Source: Ichthyophis bannanicus (lineage: Eukaryota; Chordata; Amphibia; Gymnophiona; Ichthyophiidae). From it: a stretch of 64,000 nucleotides of DNA. The DNA lies in NCBI GenBank assembly GCA_033557465.1, contig CM066043.1, positions 80,258,662 through 80,322,661 of the forward strand, written 5' to 3'. Positions 1 to 8,136 of this stretch are shown here, piece after piece. The translations under genes and the position numbers were made by a program. How positions within the stretch are numbered: position 1 is the first letter of the stretch; every line of letters starts with the position of its first letter. The notes beneath the pieces are model-generated. The model was given only the letters and a program-made list of their open reading frames with translations, made no database searches and was not told the DNA's origin.

Positions 1-458
1 TGAGAAAGATAACCTTCCAAGAAAGGAATTTCAAGGAGGTGGTAGCTAAAGGTTCGAAAGGTGGCTTCATGAGCTGCCCAAGAACCAGGTTTAAGTCCCA
101 TGCTACCGGTGGTGGCCTAATGGGAGGCTTAGTTAGAAGAAGGCCTCTCATAAATCTTGCTATAAGAGGATGAGAGGAAATAGGCTGTCCATTTAGAGGC
201 TTAAGGGAAGCTGCAATAGCACTCAAATGGACTCTTACTGAATTTGTCTTAAGGTCTGCATTAGATAAATGAAGGAAATACTCCAGCAAAGATTCCAGAG
301 GTATCGCAAGAGGGTTAAGACCCTTTTCCGAACACCAAACAGTAAACCTTTTCCACTTGAAAGCATAAGAGCATCTAGTGGAAGGTTTTCTGGAAGCATA
401 AAGAACATCTTTCACTTGCTGAGAAAGATTAAGAACTTGGAGATCTAGGCCTTCAGCA
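1..458 (-). pseudogene. DIRS-1 tyrosine recombinase, N-terminal part (cut by window edge)
   Basis: The minus-strand translation from about 458 downward gives the YR N-terminal core-binding region. It contains S-R-K-P-S-T-R then K-W-K-R-F and W-C-S-E-K-G, followed by a stretch like the YR of DIRS-2 and DIRS-5. The catalytic R, HxxR and Tyr would lie left of position 1 and cannot be seen. In DIRS elements this enzyme integrates the circular cDNA. No complete start-to-stop frame is available, so the state of the gene is unknown. Confidence 0.75.
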
Positions 459-2352
459 ACCAAGCCCTGAGATGCAGAGACTGGGGATTGGGATGCCATA
501 ACATTCCGTACTCCTGAGATAGGAGATCTGGAGCAGACCCCAACTCCAGGGAGGGAGCTTGAGAGAGATGTAGAAGCAGAGGGTACCACACTTGCCGTGG
601 CCAATGTGCTGCTATGAGAATCATACGGCCTCTGTCTCTCTGAAACTTGAACAGGGTTTTGGGAATTAGGGGAATGGGTGGAAAGGCATACAGGAAGTCT
701 TGACCCCAGTAAAGGAGGAAAGCATCCCTGGCCTGAGCCCCCTGAGCCGGAGTTCTGGAACTGAACTGTGGAAGTTTGGCATTCCACGGACTTGCAAAGA
801 GGTCTATGTCCAGGGTTCCCCAAAGTTGAAAAATCCTGGTCACCTGGTCTGCATGCAGAGACCACTCGTGTGGAAGCAGAACTCAACTGAGTCTGTCCGC
901 CCAAGAGTTTTGAATGCCTGGAAGATACACTGCCAGAAGATGAATCTGATGCTCTGTGGCGAGGGCCCATAGTCGCAAAGCTTCGTTGCAAAGCGACAGA
1001 GAGCCCGTTCCCCCTTGCTTGTTCACATAGAACATGGCTACTTGATTGTCCTTATGAATGAGGACTGTCTTGTAGCTGAGCAGGGAGTGGAACACTCGCA
1101 GAGCAAGAAAGATTGCTCTGAGTTCCAAGAGATTGATATGTAGACAACTCTCTTGTGGAGACCAGGTGCCCTGGGTGGAGAGGTCTTGCAGATGAGCTCC
1201 CCAACCCATTGGAGAAGCATCTGTTGTGAGAGTTGCTTGGGGTAAGGGTTGCTGAAAGGGGGACCCCAGCAACAGGTTTTGAGTGGACGTCCACCACTGG
1301 AGGGACAAAATGAGGTGACTTGTGTTTTTTATTTTGTCTGACAGGCACCCTGATGCCTGGGTCCATTGGGTGGATAAAGTCCACTGAGCTGCCCTCATGT
1401 GGAGGCGACATATGGAACCACATGCACGGTGGATGCCATGTGGCCTAGTAATTGCAACATTTCTTGAGCAGTTAGATGAGGCTTTAGCACTGCTTGAGAA
1501 GCTAACTGCACCAAGTGAAGGCAACAGGCCTGGGGGAGATAGGCCCTTGTCCTTGTGGTATCCAGGAAAGCTCCTATGAACTCTAAAGACCGAGTGGGAG
1601 TTAGACTGGATTTTGGGATGTTTATTACCAGCCCTAAATACTGAAGGATACGCATTGTGCAGGATAGAGAAGCCTTGGCCTCTGACTGTGTTGGAGCTCG
1701 AATGAGCCAGTCGTCCAACTAAGGGAAGACAAATATCCCTAGAGTGCAGAGAAATGCTGCTACAACAGCCATGCATTTCGTGAACACCCTTGGTGCCGAG
1801 GCCAGACCAAAAGGAAGCACCCTGTATTGGTAGTGCTTTCCTTGAAAAAGGAACCGAAGGAACCTTCTGTGGGTTGGATGGATGAGGACATGGGTGTACG
1901 CATCCTTGAGATCTAGAGAACAAAGCCAATCCTGACTCTGAAGGTATGGTAGCAGAGCTCCGAGAGAAATCATCTTGAATTTCTCCTTGACAAGGAATTT
2001 GTTCAATTCTCTGAGATCTAAAATAGGCCTGTAACCCCCTGTTTTTTTTGGAATAAGAAAATAAGGGGAATAGAACCCTGTGCCCTGTTGATGAAGAGGT
2101 ACTTCTTCTATTGCCCCTTGGGCAAGAAGGATGGCAACCTCCTGACCTAACAGGTTGATGAGAGAGGTTGGAGAATTGAACTGCTTCACTATTGTGTGAG
2201 GGGGCATGCTTGAAAAATGAAGCATGTACCCCTCCTTTATGATGGAGAGTGTCCAATGCTCTGCTGTTATTTTCCCCCATATGGGGGCAAAATGATATAA
2301 CCTTCCTGGAATGGTGGACGGTTCAGGTCTCTCCAGAACCAGAAAGGCTAAG
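445..2352 (-). pseudogene. DIRS-1 reverse transcriptase-RNase H, broken
   Basis: RT and RNase H of a DIRS element. RT motifs are readable: S-L-D-L-K-D-A-Y, L-P-F-G-L-A-S-A-P-R and L-D-D-W-L-I-R. The tyrosine codon before L-D-D is now a TAG stop (1719-1721), which destroys the catalytic YLDD motif. A frameshift near 1395-1425 moves RNase H into another frame, where T-T-D-A-S, a Leu/Glu-rich helix and K-D-N-Q-V-A-M are seen. The reading stops after A-D-R-L-S at 883-885 because TGA replaces the CGA present in DIRS-5. The distal connection domain continues at 445-843. The 5' part is cut by DIRS-2. Confidence 0.88.
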
Positions 2353-2516
2353 TTCTCCAGGACCAAGCAGGAAGTCAGTCCTCACATATGGGTGACGTCG
2401 GCGCCGACGGAGCCCTCGCGGAGCAATTTTCCCCAGCTTTCAAAGAAAGCCTTTGGGAATTGCAGCGCGCATGCGCGGTCCCCTTCCCGCCCAAAGGTGC
2501 CATCTTGGCCAGTCTT
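2353..2516 (+). repeat. DIRS-2 left inverted terminal repeat
   Basis: Inverted partner of 7947-8104, with few mismatches. It begins TTCTCCAGGACC and contains CATATG, the 14-bp perfect palindrome CGTCGGCGCCGACG, and a GCGCATGCGC palindromic patch. It should also hold the element's promoter, but I see no clear TATA box. Confidence 0.92.
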
Positions 2517-2755
2517 CTTTTTTCCGCGGAGCCCTACAGACGTTGTCTAACAGTCACCGCTGAAAAGTTGATTTTCTTTCTTATTTTCAATATATCTTCG
2601 GTTCGACGCCGGTCCTTTTTCCGTCCGGCCTTGCGACGCCGGTTGCGAGGCCTCCCCTTCTTTTTCGGTTTTTCTGTCCTTCATGACAAATTCGCGTTTT
2701 TCACTTTTTCCCTGGCGGCCCGCTCGTTCGACCTCGCAGGGGCCCTTTTTCCCCG

Positions 2756-4680
2756 ATGGCCGCCAGTGGCTTTAAAAAGTGTGTTAAGTGTAAGAAACTG
2801 ATGTCTCTTACCGACACGCATGATTGCTGCCTCCGTTGCCTGGGCCCAGATCATGAAGAAATGATCTGTGGGGCCTGTAGCAAGATGTCCGCGAAATCTT
2901 TGCGGAGTCGGCAGCATCAGCGGGAGAGAATCTTCTCTGACCCCAGCCATACCCGGACCTCATCAGAAGCTTCGGTGTCCAGAGAATCTGGCTCTGAACA
3001 CCGTCGGAGCTCCTCTGAGAGGGGGTCCCCTACCCGGGAACATCACCGGAAGAACAAACCCGCAAGGGCGGCGTCGGTGGACGCTCCTGGCTCCTCGAGG
3101 GCCAGGTCGCATAGCCCCGACAGCCGTCCCGGGTCTTTGGAGCTGGAGCGGCCGTCCAAACAGCCTCATCTGGAGATGGACTCCTCTGCTCACGTAAGTG
3201 CTGTTGTCTTCGTGGACTCGCCTCCGAGGGGTCCGACGTCGGGCCCGACGCCGTCGGGGCCCGAGTCGGGGGCTGCTGGGTCTCCTGAGTTCGGACTCAG
3301 GTTGACGGCCTTGGAGAGCAGCCTTGCTGCCTTCATGGACCAGCAGCGGGCATTGATCGCTGGCCTCGCTGGCGCTTCTGCCCTGACCGCCGGGTCGTCG
3401 ACGTCTAAGTCGACCCCGGAGACCGAGCCAATCCTCGAGTCCATGATGGCTCGAGTCGATCCTCGGTCGCGGTCGCCTTCGGCCTCCCGTTCGGGGCCGA
3501 GGTCGTCGACGCCGACCCCCTCGGCGTCGGGGCGGACGGCGTCTGTACCCGCCCGGCCGGAGCCGCTCGACTCCTCCTCCGAGGAGTCCGCTGGGAATCC
3601 GAGGTGGATGAGTCGCCTGATTCTTTTCGGACTCGGCGTGTCCCTTCGGACTCCCCCGAGTCCGAACCTCGGAGACAGTCCCCTCCGGAGGATGCCCGGT
3701 TCTCGGACTTCGTGAGGGATATGGCCAAGGCCTTGGCCTTCCCTGCGGATCCCGAGGAGGAGCCTCGAGCCGAAGAGCTCGATGCCCTCCAGTATGACTC
3801 TCCTGCAAAGGAGCATTTTACTGTACCGGTTCCTCCGATGCTGGAACGACTTCTCTTCCGCATGTGGGAGAGTCCGGCGTCGTCGCCGGTGTTGAGCAAG
3901 CGGGTCGATGCCATCTATCGAGTCCGCAAGAGCCCTGGCTTCCAAAAGGCACAGCTGCCGCACCATTCCATGGTGGTGGAATCGGCCATGCATCGGCTCA
4001 AGAGCCAGAAGATGCACTCCTCGGTGCCTCCCGGCAGGGAAGCCCGCAGCCTGGATGGCATCGGTAAGAAGTGTTTTCAGGGCTCTATGCTTGCTTGTCG
4101 GGTCCAGACTTACCAGCTCTACATGGGCATGTATCTCCGAGACCTGGCTAAAGAAATAGCCGGATTCTCTGCTGGTCTCTCCGAGGAACCTTTGCGGAGG
4201 TTCCTGGCCTTGTCCACCGGTATTCGGGAGTGCTCCAAGTTTATCTCTCGAGCAGCCTATGATGGCTTTGAGGCATCGGCTCGGGTAGCCGCAGCCGGCA
4301 TCGGGGCCCGCCGACAGGCTTGGCTTCAGTCATCCGACCTCGAGCCCTGGGTGCAGGACAAGTTGGTCGATGTCCCCTGCAGGGGTGAAAACCTCTTTGG
4401 CAAACCTATGGACGAGAAGGCTGCACAGCTCGAGACAGAGACTCTCACCAGGACTCGGCTCTCCAGGAAAACCTCTGCCCCTTCCCAGAAGAAGAAGGGC
4501 TCGGGGAAAAAGCCCTTTTACCCGAGGAAGGCGGCTGCCTATAAACACTACCCTCATTATCAGGCCTCAGCAGCTCCCCAACAGGGTCAGCAGGCCAAGG
4601 GACGGGGTAACGGGTCCCGTAGGCAGCAAGCCCCCAAGCCTGCGCCACCGGCCCCTGCTCCGCAGGGTGGGGGTTTTTGA
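2756..4680 (+). pseudogene. DIRS-2 gag, one frameshift
   Basis: Gag-like ORF1 starting at the ATG at 2756; the start is supported by the same M-A-x-S-G-F-K-K-C beginning in DIRS-4 and DIRS-6. The N-terminus has a Cys/His cluster (C-V-K-C, then C-C-L-R-C-L-G-P-D-H, then C-G-A-C), a plausible zinc-binding RNA/DNA-binding module. The middle is Ser/Arg/Pro-rich and low complexity. The C-terminal half is conserved among all copies (H-H-S-M-V-V-E-S-A-M; Y-Q-L-Y-M-G-M; G-E-N-L-F-G-K-P). A one-base loss near 3591 (after S-E-E-S-A) shifts the frame: the first frame ends at 3715 and the second runs 3604-4680. Other copies read through here, so it is a mutation rather than programmed shifting. Confidence 0.88.
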
Positions 4681-6592
4681 CTCTTTCAGCATAGCCTCTC
4701 CCCCTCCGCTGGTGTCTCTCAGCACGGGAGGCCGGCTGGTTCACTTTGCCCACAGGTGGTCCAACATCACGTCCGATACCTGGGTGCTCCACATAGTCCG
4801 AGAGGGCTATCTTCTGCACTTCCACCAGGTACCTCCCCCCTACTTTCCAGGGGAGCCTCTGCGACCCCCTCTTCACCAGGACTTACTCCTTCAAGAGTTG
4901 GCAAGTCTTCTTCAGGAACAGGCGGTGGAGCCGGTGCCGCACCACCTGAGAGGTCAAGGCTTCTATTCCAGGTACTTCCTGATACCAAAGCGTACTGGAG
5001 GCCTCAGACCCATCCTGGACTTGCGGAACCTCAACAAGTTCCTGGAAAGGGAAACGTTCAAGATGCTTACCCTTGGAATCCTGCTGCCCTACCTCCAGCA
5101 GGGAGATTGGCTATGCTCCTTGGATCTAAAGGATGCCTATACTCACATCCTCATCCACCCAAGCCACCGACAATACCTAAGGTTTGTGGTGGCAGGCAAT
5201 CATTACCAGTACAGAGTACTGCCCTTTGGCCTATCCTCCGCACCACGAGTCTTCACAAAATGTCTCGCAGTGGTGGCGGCTTATCTCCGGCTTCAAGGCC
5301 TCTTCGTCTTCCCTTACCTAGACGACTGGCTCATCAGAGCTCCGTCCTCCACGGAGGCCACTCACGCCACGCAACGTACTGTGACTCTGCTCCAGTACCT
5401 GGGCTTTGTCATAAACTTCGAAAAGTCCACTTTGCTCCCCTCTCAGGATCTCGAGTTCATCGGCGCCAAGTTAAACACGCTTCAAGCGTGCGCCTTTCTG
5501 CCGCTCGACAGGGCGCAGCGGCTCATGGCTCTAGCCAGCCGCTTCCGCAGCCATTCCCGGGTCTCGGCCAGGCACTTTCTGAAACTGCTCGGCCATATGG
5601 CTTCCACGGTCCATGTGACCCCCAATGCCCGCCTGAATATGCGGCCTGCTCAATGGTGCCTTCGCTCACAATGGCGTCAGGCCTCGGGGAGACTGGCGGA
5701 CTCCATATGAATCTCCAGCCCGCTGGTCTCTTCTCTACGGTGGTGGCTTCATCTGCCCAACCTGGTGCTCGGAATGCCCTTTCAGTCTCCTCCGCCTGTC
5801 CAGGTACTGACGACCGACGCTTCTCTCCTGGGTTGGGGAGCGCATTGCCAAGGGACCTGTACTCAGGGTCTCTGGACCCCGTGGGAATCTGCCCAGCAGA
5901 TCAACTTCCTGGAGCTCAGAGCGATCCGCCTGGCTCTCCGGGCCTTCTCCCACCTTACCGCTCGCCAGTCCGTCCTCGTCCAGACGGACAATCAAGTGGC
6001 CATGTTCTACGTGAACAAACAGGGGGGCACGGGCTCCTTCCTTCTCTGTCGGGAAGCGCAAAAGCTCTGCGCTTGGGCCGTCAGCCGAGGGATCCTCCTC
6101 AAAGCTGTCTACCTCCCAGGTCAAGAAAATTACCTGGCAGACAAACTGAGCAGAATCCTCCAACCACACGAGTGGCGATTGGACCCGTTGGTGGTTCAAA
6201 GGATCTTTCTCCAGTGGGGCCTCCCCACGCTGGATCTATTTGCCAGTCCTCTGAACAGGCAACTTCCTCGGTTCTGCTCTCGGGAACCGCATCCCCTCCG
6301 AGTAGCGGCGGATGCTTTTCTGCTCTCATGGTCCACGGGCCTTCTGTATGCCTTTCCTCCCATGCCGCTGGTGTCTCGAACACTTTTCAAGGTTCTCCAG
6401 GACAAGGCTTCGATGATCCTGATAGCGCCCCGGTGGCCCAGGCAACCGTGGTTCCCGCTTCTGATGCAACTGGCGGTAGATACTCCGTTGCCTCTGGGGT
6501 TTCAACCAGATCTCCTGACCCAGGATCAGGGGTCTCTCCTACACCCCAACCTCAGATCTCTTCATCTGATGGCCTGGCTGCTGAAAGGGTAG
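4370..6592 (+). pseudogene. DIRS-2 reverse transcriptase-RNase H, one in-frame stop
   Basis: ORF2 of the element, overlapping the end of gag. RT motifs are intact: I-P-K-R-T-G-G, S-L-D-L-K-D-A-Y (metal-binding Asp), L-P-F-G-L-S-S-A-P-R and Y-L-D-D-W-L-I-R (catalytic DD). RNase H follows with L-T-T-D-A-S-L-L-G-W-G, F-L-E-L-R-A-I and Q-T-D-N-Q-V-A-M. RT and RNase H are in the same frame, separated only by TGA at 5708-5710 (after A-D-S-I). DIRS-6 has an arginine codon there, so CGA to TGA decay is likely. The end is M-A-W-L-L-K-G at 6592. The true start is unclear because the frame is open inside gag. Confidence 0.9.
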
Positions 6593-7629
6593 TCCTTGCT
6601 CCCCTCCTGCTGCCTCCGGAGGTGGAAGAGGTCGTGCTGGCTTCCAGGCGACCCTCTACCCGGAAATCCTACGCCCTTAAATGGCGTCGCTTCTCCACCT
6701 GGTGTACTCAGCAGTCTCAGGACCCCTTCTCCTGCTCGGTGTCGGTGGTCTTGCAGTACTTGCTTTCCCTCTCCAATCTTGGACTTAAGTCCAACTCGGT
6801 CAAGGTTCACCTCAGTGCTATTTCTGCACATCATGTGCCGGTGGAAGGCAGGCCCCTTTCCGGCCACCCTCTTGTGGCACGGTTCTCCCGGGGTCTCCTT
6901 CTCCTTAAACCACCTTTGCGCCCCCCAGCCCCAGACTGGGACCTTAACGTGGTCTTACAGCGGATCACCTGTCCGCCCTTTGAACCCATGGCTACCTGTC
7001 CTCTCCGTTTTCTTTCTTGGAAAACCTTATTCCTGGTAGCCCTCACTTCCGCTAGACGCGTTAGTGAACTGCAGGCCCTAGTGTCCGATCCCCCTTACAC
7101 TAGGTTCTACAAGAACAGGGTAGTCCTGCGGACTCACCCTAAGTTTCTTCCAAAAGTGGTCTCCCCTTTTCACATCAATCAGGAGGTGGTGCTTCCGACC
7201 TTCTTTCCCAGGCCACACTCCAGCCGAGCTGAGATGGTCTTGCATACCCTGGACTGTAGAAGGGCGCTGAACTTCTATCTTGATCGTACGTGGGAGCACC
7301 GTAAGACTGTCCAGCTCTTCCTGTCTTACGACCCTAATAAATTAGGGCTCCCTGTCTCCAAGCGTACTCTGTCCATCTGGGTAGCTGACTGTATCGCTTG
7401 GACTTATGGGGCGGCAGGCCTCTCGTTGGAGAGTCGAGTCACGGCTCATCGGGTTCGGGCGAAGGCTGCATCAGTGGCTTACCTCCGCTCTGTTCCATTG
7501 GCAGACATCTGCCGGGCCGCTACTTGGTCTTCGAGCCAGACTTTTGCAACCCATTACTGCCTCAAGAGGGAGTCCCGCAGGGACAGTGCTTTCGGACAGG
7601 CAGTCCTCCGTAATCTCTTCGAGGTTTAA
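4756..7629 (+). CDS. DIRS-2 tyrosine recombinase (intact YR domain in a long overlapping frame)
   Basis: A 957-codon open frame, -1 relative to RT-RNase H. Codons up to about 600 overlap ORF2 and are Ser/Pro-rich with no recognisable domain, so the real start is uncertain and may lie near 6500. From about residue 625 it is a tyrosine recombinase: S-R-R-P-S-T-R-K-S, then the first catalytic Arg in T-S-A-R-R-V-S-E (R767/R768), H-R-V-R (H898, R901), Trp924 at the second His/Trp position, and the Tyr934 nucleophile in T-H-Y-C-L. All expected catalytic residues are present. YR replaces integrase in DIRS elements and inserts a circular DNA. The end, N-L-F-E-V, matches DIRS-6. Confidence 0.88.
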   Translation: MVQHHVRYLGAPHSPRGLSSALPPGTSPLLSRGASATPSSPGLTPSRVGKSSSGTGGGAGAAPPERSRLLFQVLPDTKAYWRPQTHPGLAEPQQVPGKGNVQDAYPWNPAALPPAGRLAMLLGSKGCLYSHPHPPKPPTIPKVCGGRQSLPVQSTALWPILRTTSLHKMSRSGGGLSPASRPLRLPLPRRLAHQSSVLHGGHSRHATYCDSAPVPGLCHKLRKVHFAPLSGSRVHRRQVKHASSVRLSAARQGAAAHGSSQPLPQPFPGLGQALSETARPYGFHGPCDPQCPPEYAACSMVPSLTMASGLGETGGLHMNLQPAGLFSTVVASSAQPGARNALSVSSACPGTDDRRFSPGLGSALPRDLYSGSLDPVGICPADQLPGAQSDPPGSPGLLPPYRSPVRPRPDGQSSGHVLREQTGGHGLLPSLSGSAKALRLGRQPRDPPQSCLPPRSRKLPGRQTEQNPPTTRVAIGPVGGSKDLSPVGPPHAGSICQSSEQATSSVLLSGTASPPSSGGCFSALMVHGPSVCLSSHAAGVSNTFQGSPGQGFDDPDSAPVAQATVVPASDATGGRYSVASGVSTRSPDPGSGVSPTPQPQISSSDGLAAERVVLAPLLLPPEVEEVVLASRRPSTRKSYALKWRRFSTWCTQQSQDPFSCSVSVVLQYLLSLSNLGLKSNSVKVHLSAISAHHVPVEGRPLSGHPLVARFSRGLLLLKPPLRPPAPDWDLNVVLQRITCPPFEPMATCPLRFLSWKTLFLVALTSARRVSELQALVSDPPYTRFYKNRVVLRTHPKFLPKVVSPFHINQEVVLPTFFPRPHSSRAEMVLHTLDCRRALNFYLDRTWEHRKTVQLFLSYDPNKLGLPVSKRTLSIWVADCIAWTYGAAGLSLESRVTAHRVRAKAASVAYLRSVPLADICRAATWSSSQTFATHYCLKRESRRDSAFGQAVLRNLFEV

Positions 7630-7766
7630 GCAACTCCTACCCTCCATCCCGGATGTTGGGCTACCGGTTGGAGAATAGTCAGAGAAGATTCCTTCCTTCT
7701 GTGCTGCTGAGCTAGAGGGAGCTCATTTTTGTGCTTGGGGTCTCCGGTAGCCTTGAGCTTGGGAGT

Positions 7767-7865
7767 CCCATATGTGAGGACTGACTTCCTGCTTGGTCCT
7801 GGAGAAAGCGTAGTTACTCACCTGTAACAGGTGTTCTCCAGGAGCAGCAGGAATCAGTCCTCACA
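7767..7865. repeat. DIRS-2 internal complementary region (ICR)
   Basis: 7767-7806 is the exact reverse complement of the left end (2353-2392). 7807-7865 is the exact reverse complement of the right end (8074-8132). The two halves meet at GGAGAA|AGCG (7806|7807), so the ICR is a template of the joined termini. This is the hallmark of DIRS elements, used to restore ends and make a circle. Confidence 0.93.
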
Positions 7866-7946
7866 ACCCTCCCTCCTCCCCGTGGAGTTGCAGTCATATG
7901 ATTTAGTTTTTGCAAATTTTTTGCTGTCTTTTCGCTATGTCATCAG

Positions 7947-8136
7947 ACTGGCCAAGATGGCACCTTTGGGCGGGAAGGGGACCGCGCATGCGCGCTGCAA
8001 TTCCCAAAGGCTTTCTTTGAAAGCTGGGGAAAATTGCTCCGCGAGGGCTCCGTCGGCGCCGACATCACCCATATGTGAGGACTGATTCCTGCTGCTCCTG
8101 GAGAACACCTGTTACAGGTGAGTAACTACGCTTTCT
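7947..8136 (-). repeat. DIRS-2 right ITR plus 3' extension
   Basis: 7947-8104 is the inverted partner of the left ITR. The following 28 bases (8105-8132) are not in the left ITR and contain the perfect palindrome CACCTGTTACAGGTG and GTAACTACGCT. TTCT at 8133-8136 is shared with the target. The extension is conserved in all copies, which suggests a recombinase-binding role (inference). Confidence 0.9.

Larger units (their letters stand above)
2353..8136 (+). mobile_element. DIRS-2: nearly complete family A DIRS retrotransposon
   Basis: A 5.8-kb plus-strand DIRS element inserted into DIRS-1. It has a left ITR (2353-2516), gag (2756-4680), RT-RNase H (4370-6592), YR (ending 7629), an ICR (7767-7865), a right ITR (7947-8104) and a 28-bp 3' extension with a perfect palindrome. 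Both borders carry TTCT (2353-2356 and 8133-8136), and there is no longer target duplication, as expected for YR-mediated integration. There is no LTR, protease or DDE integrase. Only two coding lesions were found (gag frameshift, RT stop), so it is the best-preserved and probably youngest copy. Confidence 0.93.

Noticed and set aside
883..2280. 465-codon minus-strand frame in DIRS-1 as a separate protein
   Set aside because: Its first part is the -1 frame over RT without a recognised domain; only the end is RNase H, reached because of a frameshift. It is covered under RT-RNase H.
3580..3610. Programmed frameshift in DIRS-2 gag
   Set aside because: DIRS-4 and DIRS-6 read through the same place in one frame, so the shift is a private one-base loss.
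2963..4017. Long minus-strand Arg/Gly/Pro-rich frames opposite DIRS-2 gag
   Set aside because: They are complements of a GC-rich Ser/Pro/Arg-coding gag; no domain, and their composition mirrors the sense frame.
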